From Sphingobacterium sp. SRCM116780 (lineage in GTDB: Bacteria > Bacteroidota > Bacteroidia > Sphingobacteriales > Sphingobacteriaceae): a stretch of 64,000 nucleotides of DNA. The stretch covers positions 124,001 to 188,000 of the forward strand of contig NZ_CP090446.1 of NCBI RefSeq assembly GCF_021442025.1, written 5' to 3'. The notes beneath the pieces are model-generated. The model searched no databases. It was not told the DNA's origin and saw only the letters and a list, made by a program, of their open reading frames with translations. The position numbers and the translations under genes were made by a program. Each line of letters opens with the position of its first letter. Position 1 is the first letter of the stretch. This document shows, in pieces, positions 18,960 through 26,839 of this stretch.

Positions 18960-19730
18960 TTAGATTCCAAATATTCTTTTTGAATTTTCAGTGGTTATTT
19001 CTGCTACTTTTTCTATTGAAATCTCCTTGATATCAGCTACTTTCTGTGCGACATAGTAGAGGTAACTACTTTCATTTTCTTTTCCTCGAAAAGGGCTAGG
19101 AGCTAAATAAGGAGCGTCTGTCTCTAAGACGATATGCTGCAAATCAATTTGTTTCACCACTTCGTCCAATCCTGCTTTTTTAAAAGTAACAACACCACCT
19201 ATACCGAGTGCAAAACCGAGATCAATCGCATGTTGCGCCTGGTGAATGTCTCCTGTGAAACAATGCAGTACGCCAAACAATTTTGTATCCTTTAATTCTT
19301 TCAAAAGGACGAATAATTCATCAAAAGCTTCTCTACAGTGAATGTCAATGGGTAAATTCATGTCTTTAGCCCATTGTACTTGTGTTCGAAAGGCATCTTT
19401 TTGAATTTCTAATGTGGATTTATCCCAATACAAATCTAAACCAATTTCTCCAATAGCATACACGTGATGCTGCTGCAATGCCTCATATATTTTTGCTAAT
19501 TCTTGCTGATAATTTTCTTTCACATCACAAGGATGTAATCCTAGCATAGGAAAACAGTTTTCTGGATATGTCGCGACAGTTTTCATTACCGCAGGAATCG
19601 ATTCGCTATTGACATTGGGAAGAAATAATCTTTTAATATCTTTCTCAAAGCAACGTTGCATCTGTTGTGTTAATGTATTGCTATCGGCGTGGTAATATAT
19701 ATGGGTGTGGGTATCTGTTAATAACATCAA
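18960..19730 (-). CDS. TatD-family metal-dependent hydrolase (DNase)
   Basis: 256 residues. The metal-binding motifs are in order: DTHTH (6-10), GLHPCDV, AIGEIGLDLYWD, IDIHCREA, LHCFTGD and LETDAPYLAP. TatD proteins are cytoplasmic 3'-5' exonucleases or related phosphodiesterases. It is the first gene of a two-gene unit with ansA. Confidence 0.92.
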   Translation of the reverse strand: MMLLTDTHTHIYYHADSNTLTQQMQRCFEKDIKRLFLPNVNSESIPAVMKTVATYPENCFPMLGLHPCDVKENYQQELAKIYEALQQHHVYAIGEIGLDLYWDKSTLEIQKDAFRTQVQWAKDMNLPIDIHCREAFDELFVLLKELKDTKLFGVLHCFTGDIHQAQHAIDLGFALGIGGVVTFKKAGLDEVVKQIDLQHIVLETDAPYLAPSPFRGKENESSYLYYVAQKVADIKEISIEKVAEITTENSKRIFGI

Positions 19731-20124
19731 GTCAAAGTTGTAGGTATCACTAGGGTAAAAATAAATGTTTAGGATGATATGACCTAATTTGATGAAATTT
19801 TATCATTATTATGCTGATTGTAATAAGGACAAGACGTTAAAAATTAAGAAGATATCAGACTGTTTTGTTGCGAATATACTAGGCTAGTTGTACTGTTTTT
19901 CTTTTTTTTGTGAAAAATGAAGATAATGGAAGAAATGAAAATTGCTTATCGAATACCTGTTTAGTACTTTTTTATACGGGTTTAACCTCTTGTTGTAAAA
20001 ATAATTCTTTTTGCTTAGGATATGAGAGCATAAGCCAGTGCTTAAAGATAATGCTCGTCTGCTATTTTAAGCTGGTACTTTGGAGTATAACTAGCATCGA
20101 GAGCTGTATTTTTGTGCTATTTTT

Positions 20125-20179
20125 GAATGAAATATCATTCGTTAATGGCTAATTTTGCTATTAATGATTGATATTTCAT
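20125..20179. promoter_or_regulatory. two palindromic operator boxes upstream of hipB
   Basis: GAATGAAATATCATTC at 20125-20140 is a 6-4-6 palindrome. ATGATTGATATTTCAT at 20164-20179 is a related, looser one. A third related box, ATGATATATCAT, lies at 20264-20275 inside the first codons of hipB. All share a TGA-TATC-like core, which fits binding by the HipB dimer for autoregulation. Inferred from position and symmetry. Confidence 0.55.
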
Positions 20180-20189
20180 GCGTATCTGT

Positions 20190-20221
20190 TTTGTTAAATC
20201 AAAAAAATATAGGTATATTTG
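20190..20221 (+). promoter_or_regulatory. hipBA promoter
   Basis: TTTG at 20190-20193 and TATATTTG at 20214-20221, separated by 20 bases, match the Bacteroidota promoter consensus well. It lies between the upstream and internal operator boxes, as expected for repression by HipB. Confidence 0.7.
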
Positions 20222-20259
20222 AGTGATATTTTACGCATTAATAATAAAAATGATTAGTT

Positions 20260-20604
20260 ATGAATGATATATCATACCATCCATCTTATAGTGATGCCGC
20301 TATTCTCAGGGAGATTGGCGAGTTTGTCAAAGCTAAACGGATAGATCATAATCTCACACAGGATGAAGTCGCCGAAAGGGCGGCTATTAGTCGTTCTACG
20401 CTTAGCCTAACTGAGCGGGGCGAAAATATTGGGTTAATCAATTTACTCAAGGTATTACGGGTTTTGGATGCGCTCTATGTATTTGATCTGTTCAAAGTCG
20501 AGCCAAAGATCAGTCCAATGCTGTTGGCAAAGGAAGACGAGAAAAAACGAAAAAGAGCTTCTAAAAGCAATCCTCAAATCACTAAAGATGATCTCGGATG
20601 GTAA
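20260..20604 (+). CDS. hipB: HipB-like XRE antitoxin
   Basis: 114 residues. A helix-turn-helix XRE domain covers about residues 14-72 (LTQDEVAERAAISRSTLSL...). A short basic, flexible tail (KEDEKKRKRASKSN) follows and may be the part removed by proteases. It overlaps the next gene by 7 bases. It should bind and neutralise the HipA kinase and repress its own operon through the operators around the promoter. Confidence 0.88.
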   Translation: MNDISYHPSYSDAAILREIGEFVKAKRIDHNLTQDEVAERAAISRSTLSLTERGENIGLINLLKVLRVLDALYVFDLFKVEPKISPMLLAKEDEKKRKRASKSNPQITKDDLGW

Positions 20605-21884
20605 AGACAGCCTTTGTAAAATTGTGGGGTAAAAGAATTGGAGCGATCGCCTGGGATGACAAGCAGGAGCTTGGTTTTTTTGAATATGATAAAAAATTCA
20701 GTACAGGAAACCTGGATGTTGCCCCAATCAAAATGCCATTATCTCTACGTATCTTTTCTTTTCCAGAACTTCGAAACAGCAATACCTTTAAAGGTCTTCC
20801 CGGATTATTAGCAGATGCGTTGCCAGATAAATATGGTCATGAACTGATCAATATTTGGCTGGCTCGAAATGGACGTCCTGAAAATTCACTAAACCCTGTT
20901 GAATTGCTGTGTTTTATCGGTAGTAGAGGTATGGGAGCATTGGAGTTTGAACCGACTATCTTATCTACGGCGGATAGTTTCCGCAGTATAGAGCTCTCCA
21001 GCTTGATAGATACGACCATGAAATTGCTCGAGAGCAGAGCTGGTTTTGAAGCTCATACTGACCATGATCTGCAAGATGTCTTGTTAGATGTCTTGAAAAT
21101 GGGAACATCGGCAGGTGGGGCTCGCCCTAAAGCAATCATTGCCTATAACGAAGCCACGGGTATGATCCGCTCTGGGCAAACGTTGCAGGAGAAAGGCTTT
21201 GAACATTGGTTGATAAAATTTGACGGAGTAAATGATGCACAATTTGGGGCATCGTATGGTTATGGCCGTGTGGAAATGGCTTACTATAAAATGGCTACTG
21301 ATGCAGGGATAGTGATGATGGAAAGTCGTCTGATTGAAGAAGAAGGACGGGCACATTTTATGACCAAACGTTTCGATCGAAGAAAAGGCAACCAAAAATT
21401 ACATGTACAGACATTTTGTGCCATGCAGCATTATGATTTTAATCAGGTTAGTAGTTATAGTTACGAGCAATTGTTTCAAACCATGCGACAATTGAAGCTC
21501 ACTTATGCTGAAGCAGAGCAACTATATCGTCGAATGGTATTCAATGTGTTCGCTCGAAACTGTGATGATCATACGAAAAACTTTGCTTTCTTAATGGAGC
21601 CTGATGGTAAATGGACATTGGCACCTGCCTATGATGTATGTCATGCTTACCGACCAGATAGTGAATGGGTAAGTCAGCATAACCTTAGCATTAATGGTAA
21701 AAGAAAAAACTTTATCAAAGAAGATCTCCTTGTCATTGCCAAACAAAATTCCATTCGTCATCCAGAGGGTATTCTTGCCGAAGTACAAGATAAGGTAAAT
21801 AAATGGATGGAATACGCGCAAGAATACAACGTAGATATCAAATTAGCAAAAGCCATAGATACTACACTCATTAAAACCATGTAA
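20598..21884 (+). CDS. hipA: HipA-family serine/threonine kinase toxin
   Basis: 428 residues. Family motifs in order: LPGLLADALPDKYG (N-subdomain), the phosphate-binding loop GTSAGGARPKA (around residue 172), the lysine-bearing HWLIKFDG, MTKRFDR, the catalytic loop NVFARNCDDHTKNFAF (around 314), and LAPAYDV as the DFG-like motif. All are intact, so the kinase looks active. Known HipA proteins phosphorylate tRNA-bound enzymes such as GltX and cause dormancy; the target here is not known. It starts inside the end of hipB, an arrangement typical of coupled type II systems. It lies just left of the accessory island. Confidence 0.9.
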   Translation: MVKTAFVKLWGKRIGAIAWDDKQELGFFEYDKKFSTGNLDVAPIKMPLSLRIFSFPELRNSNTFKGLPGLLADALPDKYGHELINIWLARNGRPENSLNPVELLCFIGSRGMGALEFEPTILSTADSFRSIELSSLIDTTMKLLESRAGFEAHTDHDLQDVLLDVLKMGTSAGGARPKAIIAYNEATGMIRSGQTLQEKGFEHWLIKFDGVNDAQFGASYGYGRVEMAYYKMATDAGIVMMESRLIEEEGRAHFMTKRFDRRKGNQKLHVQTFCAMQHYDFNQVSSYSYEQLFQTMRQLKLTYAEAEQLYRRMVFNVFARNCDDHTKNFAFLMEPDGKWTLAPAYDVCHAYRPDSEWVSQHNLSINGKRKNFIKEDLLVIAKQNSIRHPEGILAEVQDKVNKWMEYAQEYNVDIKLAKAIDTTLIKTM

Positions 21885-22220
21885 GTCGTCTATTTTTTGT
21901 GCAAGCCTCATGTGATAAATAAGGAGGTTATAGGGTAATTGCATCACAATAGAGATCGCATTATAAAGTAATCCTATGAGCTATATTTATAGCGTGAAAC
22001 ACCTTTTTATAATTATTTCACCACTATAGTTAAATAAAATTTTAAATTTTATTATCCTTCTATTCCCTTTCTTAGGGGTTTAAACCTACTTTTTGTAAAC
22101 CTTCGCCCTTTATTTTCGGTATCTTGAAGATACCGCTTACAAACCTCACATATTTTGTTTTTTTATACCAAAGGTGCTGTACTTTTGTAGTAAGATATTC
22201 CAAAATAGAATAAAGTAAAT
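21885..22220. other. intergenic region between hipA and the lysis unit
   Basis: 336 bases. The right third holds the palindromic box and promoter of the lysis unit, listed separately. The rest is AT-rich without a recognised feature. No integrase attachment site or tRNA fragment was found, although this is probably the left edge of the island. Confidence 0.6.
22117..22187 (+). promoter_or_regulatory. regulon box and promoter of the lysis unit (copy A)
   Basis: CGGTATCTTGAAGATACCG at 22117-22135 is a perfect 7-5-7 palindrome. TACTTTTG at 22180-22187 is a TAnnTTTG promoter element, 63 bases from the start of the box. The same pair recurs with 64-base spacing before the two toxin cassettes and the core operon, so all four units are probably controlled by one protein. 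Here the leader to the first gene is short: 41 bases from the -7 element to the ATG. Confidence 0.75.
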
Positions 22221-22802
22221 ATGAAAGAAAAGATTTTAGCAGCTCTTACGACCCGATATAAAGATCTCGGTTTTGGAGCAAAAGCAATTGCAGAAGTAGC
22301 CCATTATTTGGCTAAAAAAGTAATTTATGAAGAAGAAATTGATGGTGCCATCCAAGATGTAAAGGGACTGCTAGAAGTCTTTCAAAGCGATACAGATGCG
22401 CGGGTCCAGCGTGCGGTTATCAAGACAAAAGCAAAGGTGCAGGAAAAGCGAACTGACGCAAACAAAAACAAGTGTTGTAATTTAAAAAACATGCATACAT
22501 CCAAGCAAAAAGAAAATCAACAAGGTGGAGAAGCATCAAAAAAAGAAACACTTAAGCAGAAAGAATACGTCGATCAGCAAACGACAGACAGCTATCAAGC
22601 TCTTCTTGATGCTCTGACGAAACAATGTATAACACAAGTAACTCCAAAAAATAAGGTGCCAAATAATGTGCACAATATCACAGTAATCTGTGTTGAAGGA
22701 AATAACTATACAGTTTCTGTTCAGAGCAAAAAGACGGACAATGAGACTAATCAAGCAATTGGTTATTGGAAACAATTTCTACGGAACATACGGATACGAT
22801 AA
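22221..22802 (+). CDS. uncharacterised phage-type protein, first gene of the lysis unit
   Basis: 193 residues, not recognised with certainty. The N-terminal ~60 residues (MKEKILAALTTRYKDLGFGAKAIAEVAHYLAKKV...) are helical and resemble, from memory, the start of small proteins found in Bacteroidota prophages. A charged, Lys/Gln/Glu-rich middle (about 75-125) follows, with a CC pair near residue 88. The end is a small beta-like segment (VHNITVICVEGNNYTVSVQ). There is no signal or membrane helix. It is read from the copy-A promoter, and a terminator separates it from the lysozyme gene. It could be a regulator of lysis timing, but there is no direct evidence. Confidence 0.6.
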   Translation: MKEKILAALTTRYKDLGFGAKAIAEVAHYLAKKVIYEEEIDGAIQDVKGLLEVFQSDTDARVQRAVIKTKAKVQEKRTDANKNKCCNLKNMHTSKQKENQQGGEASKKETLKQKEYVDQQTTDSYQALLDALTKQCITQVTPKNKVPNNVHNITVICVEGNNYTVSVQSKKTDNETNQAIGYWKQFLRNIRIR

Positions 22803-22874
22803 CTGATGCTGATGGGTTGTAGCGAAAGACCGTTCACTACAATAGTCCGTTTTTTGGAATAGATTAGAATAAAT

Positions 22875-22903
22875 GAGAGCTCTCCGTTTGGAGGGCTTTT
22901 TTT
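22875..22903 (+). terminator. terminator or attenuator in front of the lysozyme gene
   Basis: GCTCTCC (22879-22885) pairs with GGAGGGC (22890-22896) over a 4-base loop and is followed by seven T. It ends 17 bases before the lysozyme start and lies inside the presumed lysis operon, so expression of the lysis genes may need read-through or antitermination. Confidence 0.7.
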
Positions 22904-22920
22904 GACAGGAAAGAAATATA

Positions 22921-23370
22921 ATGAAAACAGGACAAAAAGGATTACAACTCATAAAGGATTTTGAAGGTTGGTATAGTAAACCCTATCTGGATCCGATAGG
23001 AATACCAACGATAGGCTATGGATTTACCTATTACATGCCCAGCAAGCGTAAGGTTACGATGGGAGATGTTACCTTGACGAGAGCAGAAGGCGATCGGATG
23101 TTAGCGGAAATTCTTTGTAATTATGAAAACGATGTACGAAGACTAGTGACTAAATCACTGCGTCAGCAGCAATTTGATGCATTAGTGTCTTTTACCTACA
23201 ACTTAGGTGGAAGTAATTTAAGTAAATCAACCTTATTGAAAAAGGTAAATAGAAATCCAGAAGACAAGAGCATTGCTGAGGAATTTGTAAAATGGAATAA
23301 GGCAGGAGGAAAGGTCTTATCCGGGTTGACCCGAAGAAGGGTCGCAGAATCGAAATTATATTTTAGTTAA
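22921..23370 (+). CDS. T4-type lysozyme (GH24 endolysin)
   Basis: 149 residues. The catalytic triad of the family is visible with T4 spacing: E15 in FEGWYSKPYLDP, D24, and T30 in GIPTIGYGF. The C-terminal part has the usual NLGGSNLSKSTLLKKVN and GLTRRRVAES stretches. There is no signal peptide, so it needs a holin-like partner to reach the peptidoglycan. An AGGAAAG sequence lies 8-14 bases upstream. It is followed 5 bases later by a small membrane/coiled-coil gene and then a spanin-like gene, which makes a phage-style lysis cassette. Confidence 0.93.
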   Translation: MKTGQKGLQLIKDFEGWYSKPYLDPIGIPTIGYGFTYYMPSKRKVTMGDVTLTRAEGDRMLAEILCNYENDVRRLVTKSLRQQQFDALVSFTYNLGGSNLSKSTLLKKVNRNPEDKSIAEEFVKWNKAGGKVLSGLTRRRVAESKLYFS

Positions 23371-23375
23371 ATGAT

Positions 23376-23753
23376 ATGGAACTATTAGACTTATTAGAAA
23401 GATTTGGAGCGCCCATAATCACTGGAATAGGTGGTTATTTTGTTGGACGCCCAAAACAACAAGCGGAGGTGGAAGCCACCAATGTGGAGAATGCAGGAAA
23501 AGTCATTGATAAGTGGGAAGGCTATGCCGATAGATTAGAGAAAAACATAGAACAGTTACGTTCTGTCATTGGAGATTTAAACGATGCCCTGAAGCTTGCC
23601 AATGATGAAAAAATTGCCTGCGCAAAAACATTAGCAAAGTTAGAGGCAGAATATGATGACCTGATGAAGCTTTACAATGAATTACAGATTGAATTAAGGA
23701 TAATTAAAAATGAAGAAAATAGCAGGAATGATCATAGTCATACTCTTAATTAA
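23376..23753 (+). CDS. small membrane and coiled-coil protein, possible holin or lysis accessory
   Basis: 125 residues. A short hydrophobic glycine-rich segment near the start (APIITGIGGYFVG, residues ~12-24) is followed by a long charged heptad-like helix (about 35-115). It lies between the endolysin and the spanin-like gene and overlaps the latter by 44 bases, as lysis genes often do. Position suggests a holin or inner-membrane spanin partner. The hydrophobic segment is short for a normal holin, so this is only a contextual guess. Confidence 0.65.
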   Translation: MELLDLLERFGAPIITGIGGYFVGRPKQQAEVEATNVENAGKVIDKWEGYADRLEKNIEQLRSVIGDLNDALKLANDEKIACAKTLAKLEAEYDDLMKLYNELQIELRIIKNEENSRNDHSHTLN

Positions 23754-24225
23754 TGGATGTGGACTATTTAAAAAAACTTCCAAAACAAAGCAATTGGAAA
23801 CCGTTGAAGCTGTGAAAACCATAAAAGGTAATCTGCAGCAAGAGAAACAGATAGAAATGAAGACGGAGACAGATTTACAATCTTTTGTATGGAAGGATGG
23901 GCAAATCGTGACACAACTTGAAGGAGAAGATATTGTCATTGCGAAGGATGGAACTGTTCGGATGGGTAAAGGGAAGGTCAAAAAGCAAGAGGTGGAGAAA
24001 TCCAATGTTGTTCAGTTGAAGAACCAAACAAAAGAAATCCACCAAAACGAAAAGAGTCAGGAATCAATTGCATCTAAACAGAAATTGGCTTTTGAAAAGA
24101 AAGTGTCAAGTCAAGTGAACGAACCTGAATCGAGCAATTTTTTCTGGTTTTGGATCGGTCTTGTTGGTCTGATTTTTATTTGTCTTTATTGGATAAAGAA
24201 AAGAATAGGCGGAACTAAATTTTGA
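23710..24225 (+). CDS. candidate unimolecular spanin (lipoprotein with C-terminal membrane helix)
   Basis: 171 residues. The N-terminus MKKIAGMIIVILLINGC is a lipoprotein signal with the lipobox cysteine at residue 17. A long polar, helix-prone middle follows. A strong C-terminal membrane helix (FFWFWIGLVGLIFICLYWI, about 143-162) is capped by KKR. An outer-membrane lipid anchor plus an inner-membrane C-terminal helix is the topology of u-spanins, such as phage T1 gp11, which fuse the two membranes in the last lysis step. It is the last gene of the lysis cassette and is followed by a strong terminator. The call is from topology and context, not sequence similarity. Confidence 0.7.
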   Translation: MKKIAGMIIVILLINGCGLFKKTSKTKQLETVEAVKTIKGNLQQEKQIEMKTETDLQSFVWKDGQIVTQLEGEDIVIAKDGTVRMGKGKVKKQEVEKSNVVQLKNQTKEIHQNEKSQESIASKQKLAFEKKVSSQVNEPESSNFFWFWIGLVGLIFICLYWIKKRIGGTKF

Positions 24226-24226
24226 C

Positions 24227-24260
24227 AAAAAAGACCACTTTTATAAGGTGGTCTTTTTTG
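24227..24260 (+). terminator. rho-independent terminator after the lysis cassette
   Basis: AAAAAAGACCACTT and AAGGTGGTCTTTTTT form a stem with a short loop and a T run. It closes the lysis unit and may also stop leftward transcription. Confidence 0.88.
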
Positions 24261-24471
24261 ATTCAATGAAATACTAACATAATTTTGAAGGTTATGAAGT
24301 TACTCAGGCAATATCCTTAAATTAGTTCAGTGAGGTTTGAAAAATAAATATACACTGATTTCCATTTGAACACAGTACTGTTAAAGTTATTATCAGATCA
24401 TATCTGATGATGGTTCGTCAATCGATACATCTTATGGAGATGAATGATAGCAATAAAAAATAGTCGGATCA

Positions 24472-24909
24472 TTACTTGCTGTTAAACCGAGAATGAATTA
24501 AATAGTAATTCGCAATCTGCTTGATTTCTTTTTTAAAATCTGTATATAAATCATACTGATTGCAGGCGCATATAATGGATTTCTGCAACGTATCGTTGTT
24601 GATATTTAAATAAGGCCCTGCCTCTTTGTAAATCGAACTTTTTACTTTCGTTTTTAAAAGAACCAGTTTTTCAGGTTGAAAAATCCTTAATACAACAGAT
24701 ATGGCCTTATAGCGATGTTGAATGTCCTTGTAGTTGATAAACTCTCCCTTAATCTGTTCAGGGTTAATCCCTACAAATGCACAATAACAATCGATGACAG
24801 CTTGAACCCTAGATAGATCAGGCTCATACATGGTGTTGATTGTCTTTAATATTTCCGGGTGATTTTCTGTTAAAAAGCTCATAATAAAAGAATGATATAA
24901 GGTGTTCAT
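24472..24909 (-). CDS. uncharacterised protein, end of the leftward control operon
   Basis: 145 residues, all-helical by appearance, with no signal or membrane helix. The middle (VIDCYCAFVGINPEQIKGE ... IQHRYKAISVVLRIF) and the later LNINNDTLQKSIICACNQYDLYTDF distantly recall the DnaA C-terminal helix-turn-helix pattern seen in some prophage proteins of this phylum. That is a weak impression only. It is the last of three leftward genes read from the promoter at 25651-25681. A role in island regulation is possible from position. Confidence 0.6.
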   Translation of the reverse strand: MNTLYHSFIMSFLTENHPEILKTINTMYEPDLSRVQAVIDCYCAFVGINPEQIKGEFINYKDIQHRYKAISVVLRIFQPEKLVLLKTKVKSSIYKEAGPYLNINNDTLQKSIICACNQYDLYTDFKKEIKQIANYYLIHSRFNSK

Positions 24910-24982
24910 GTTGTGTGATAATTAATGTTGTTGATAACGCATTGAATTAAATGCTACGATTGTCTTGTGATGTTCAATGAAC

Positions 24983-25210
24983 CTACGACAAACAGTTTTT
25001 TTCTAAATGTTTGTCAATGAAAGTTATGTTTGACTGTTGATCAGCTTTGGTTTCTGTGACATCATTTAATCTTAGTCGTTCATTTTTTCTGGTCTGCTCA
25101 TAGATATATTGCATCCAGTCATTGTAGCTATCCATTCTGTTTTCGCGATCAAAATCCAATGGATATAGCGATTTGCTGACTTTTAATGTTTTTATTGATT
25201 GTTGTGCCAT
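24983..25210 (-). CDS. small uncharacterised protein of the leftward operon
   Basis: 75 residues, polar and charged, with no recognised family. Features include a basic N-terminus (SIKTLKVSKSLYPLDFDRENRMDSY) and a NDWMQYIYEQTRKNERLRLND helix, given here as landmarks. It begins 2 bases after the upstream gene on the same strand, so the two are translationally close. Confidence 0.6.
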   Translation of the reverse strand: MAQQSIKTLKVSKSLYPLDFDRENRMDSYNDWMQYIYEQTRKNERLRLNDVTETKADQQSNITFIDKHLEKNCLS

Positions 25211-25212
25211 GT

Positions 25213-25590
25213 CTATTGTTCGTTTAAATATTCAAAAGCTTTTCTTTCTGCAATTTTTAATGCTTCATGTGTGTCAAAGGCATCATGTTGATCCGTTAAT
25301 TCCTCTGTTTCTTCACTCGCGATAAATCCTTTTGCATAATTATAATTTGTCAGGATTTCATATTGCGGTTCAAATTCCACGAGGATTTCCTTAAGATCCG
25401 TCTGTTCATCATAATCCTGTGTAACCCATTTTTCGATGGGTAAAAAAAAAAAGATAGCCCCCATCTCTACTGTTTCATAATCAATGTAAGCGTAGCCTTT
25501 ATACACGAATATATTTTCGGATACATGGTAATGGATGTCCAAACCTCTTAAATGCGTGTCAAACTTTGATACTAATGACTTTCCTTTCAT
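25213..25590 (-). CDS. uncharacterised protein, first gene of the leftward operon
   Basis: 125 residues, acidic, mixed alpha/beta, with no family recognised. The segment YKGYAYIDYETVEMGAIFFFLP looks like strands. It is the first gene behind a well-formed leftward promoter whose -7 element overlaps repeated GTTAAAC sites, opposite the S24 repressor gene. This is the layout of an early/lysogenic switch, so it may be an early regulatory or anti-repressor gene, but this is inference from position alone. Confidence 0.6.
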   Translation of the reverse strand: MKGKSLVSKFDTHLRGLDIHYHVSENIFVYKGYAYIDYETVEMGAIFFFLPIEKWVTQDYDEQTDLKEILVEFEPQYEILTNYNYAKGFIASEETEELTDQHDAFDTHEALKIAERKAFEYLNEQ

Positions 25591-25644
25591 AATCCTGAGT
25601 TTTTGTGCTGTATATATTATTCTGTCGTCTATTGTAATGGATTA

Positions 25645-25681
25645 GTTAAACAAAGTTAAACATAAAAGTTAAACAATCAAA
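25645..25681 (-). promoter_or_regulatory. leftward promoter overlapped by GTTAAAC operator repeats
   Basis: On the minus strand TTTG (25681-25678) and TAACTTTG (25658-25651), 19 bases apart, form a very good Bacteroidota promoter. Three copies of GTTAAAC, at 25645, 25655 and 25668, lie across it. A bound repressor at these sites would block this promoter. The S24 repressor encoded about 200 bases to the right is the obvious candidate. Confidence 0.7.
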
Positions 25682-25867
25682 TGTTTTTACAGATTTATTT
25701 TAAATATTGCTGTTTAATATGAAATATATTAAACTTTTTTGTTTATATTTAAAGTGTTTATAATAAGATATTTATAATTTTTAACTTCTTATTATTTGTT
25801 TAAGTTAAATAGATTGTATAACTTAGCCTCAGGTTGTTATGAAATTGTGTAACAATTGTTAAACACT

Positions 25868-26683
25868 ATGAAAAAGATGGAGACTTACCTAGATAATAAT
25901 TTTGAGGTCTTGCGTTCAGAGATGGAAGTTACCAATCGTCAATTTGCTGCTATTTTGGGTGTAAGAGAGCAAGTTTATTCCCGGATCAAAAAAGGAGAAT
26001 ATCCTATAGGTCTTACAATGAAGACACGAATAGAAAAAGCTTTTCCACAGGTGAACTATGACTGGTTGGTTTATAACAAAGGAGAGCGTGAAAAACGAGG
26101 AAGTTTTGTACAGTCAAATGCTGTTTCCATGATCAATGTGGGCAATGGAAAATCGATCGGTTATTTTTCTGATGAAGTGAAATTCATGGATGAAAACAAA
26201 AACAATATCTTTTTTGAAGTTTCTCCTGGCCGTTATCTCATGCAGACAAAATTAGTGACGGAGAAAGCAAAAGCAGGTTATCTGTCAGGTTTTTCCGATT
26301 CCGAATATATGGATGAGCTACCCGCACATTTTATCACCGTAAATGAGTTCCATCGGGGCGTATACCGATCATTCGAAGTCAGCGGTGATAGTATGACCGA
26401 CGGTACAGATGCAAGTGTTCTGGATGGAGATATCGTGACAGGACGTTTGATAAAAAGGGAATTATGGCAATCCAAATTCCATACCCATAAATATCGCTAT
26501 TGGGTTATTGTTCACCGGTACGAAGGTGTCATCATTAAAGAAATTGTCAATCATGAGGTAGAGAAGGGTATTCTCACCCTGCATTCGCTGAATACAGATA
26601 AGGATAAATATCCTGACTTTACAATCACACTAGACGATGTCGATCAGATTTTCAATGTCGTAGATATCAGTCGATCATTATGA
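25868..26683 (+). CDS. phage-type S24/LexA-like self-cleaving repressor
   Basis: 271 residues from the ATG at 25868; an in-frame TTG four codons upstream is less likely. An N-terminal helix-turn-helix covers about residues 18-65 (TNRQFAAILGVREQVYSRI). The C-terminal S24 peptidase domain has a candidate Ala-Gly cleavage site at A136-G137 (KAKAGYLSG), catalytic serine S175 in VSGDSMTDG, and a candidate catalytic lysine K224 in GVIIKEIV. The site-to-serine distance is similar to lambda CI. Such repressors cut themselves when RecA is activated by DNA damage. It probably keeps the island silent. A palindrome (GTGTAACAATTGTTAAACAC) just before the start codon may be its own operator. Confidence 0.85.
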   Translation: MKKMETYLDNNFEVLRSEMEVTNRQFAAILGVREQVYSRIKKGEYPIGLTMKTRIEKAFPQVNYDWLVYNKGEREKRGSFVQSNAVSMINVGNGKSIGYFSDEVKFMDENKNNIFFEVSPGRYLMQTKLVTEKAKAGYLSGFSDSEYMDELPAHFITVNEFHRGVYRSFEVSGDSMTDGTDASVLDGDIVTGRLIKRELWQSKFHTHKYRYWVIVHRYEGVIIKEIVNHEVEKGILTLHSLNTDKDKYPDFTITLDDVDQIFNVVDISRSL

Positions 26684-26839
26684 GGCTATCAGGAATATGC
26701 TGCTCACAAGCAGAGCGGAGTCAAACCTGATAGGATTGGAGAAGACTTTGAACATGATGGAAGAATAAAAATCGAACTTGGATGCTCAGGAAGTAAATAT
26801 GTATGATTACTTTATGACCGTTAAAAACAATTTATTCGA

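Larger units (their letters stand above)
19731..20259. other. intergenic region upstream of hipBA
   Basis: 529 bases between divergent transcription units. The left part should hold the promoter of the TatD-ansA unit; none was recognised. The right part (from 20125) contains the hipBA operators and promoter listed separately. An 80-codon open frame at 19910-20152 is cysteine-rich, has no family resemblance and overlaps an operator, so I do not call it a gene. Confidence 0.6.

Noticed and set aside
19910..20152. 80-codon open frame upstream of hipB
   Set aside because: No family resemblance, cysteine-rich chance composition, and it covers an operator box.
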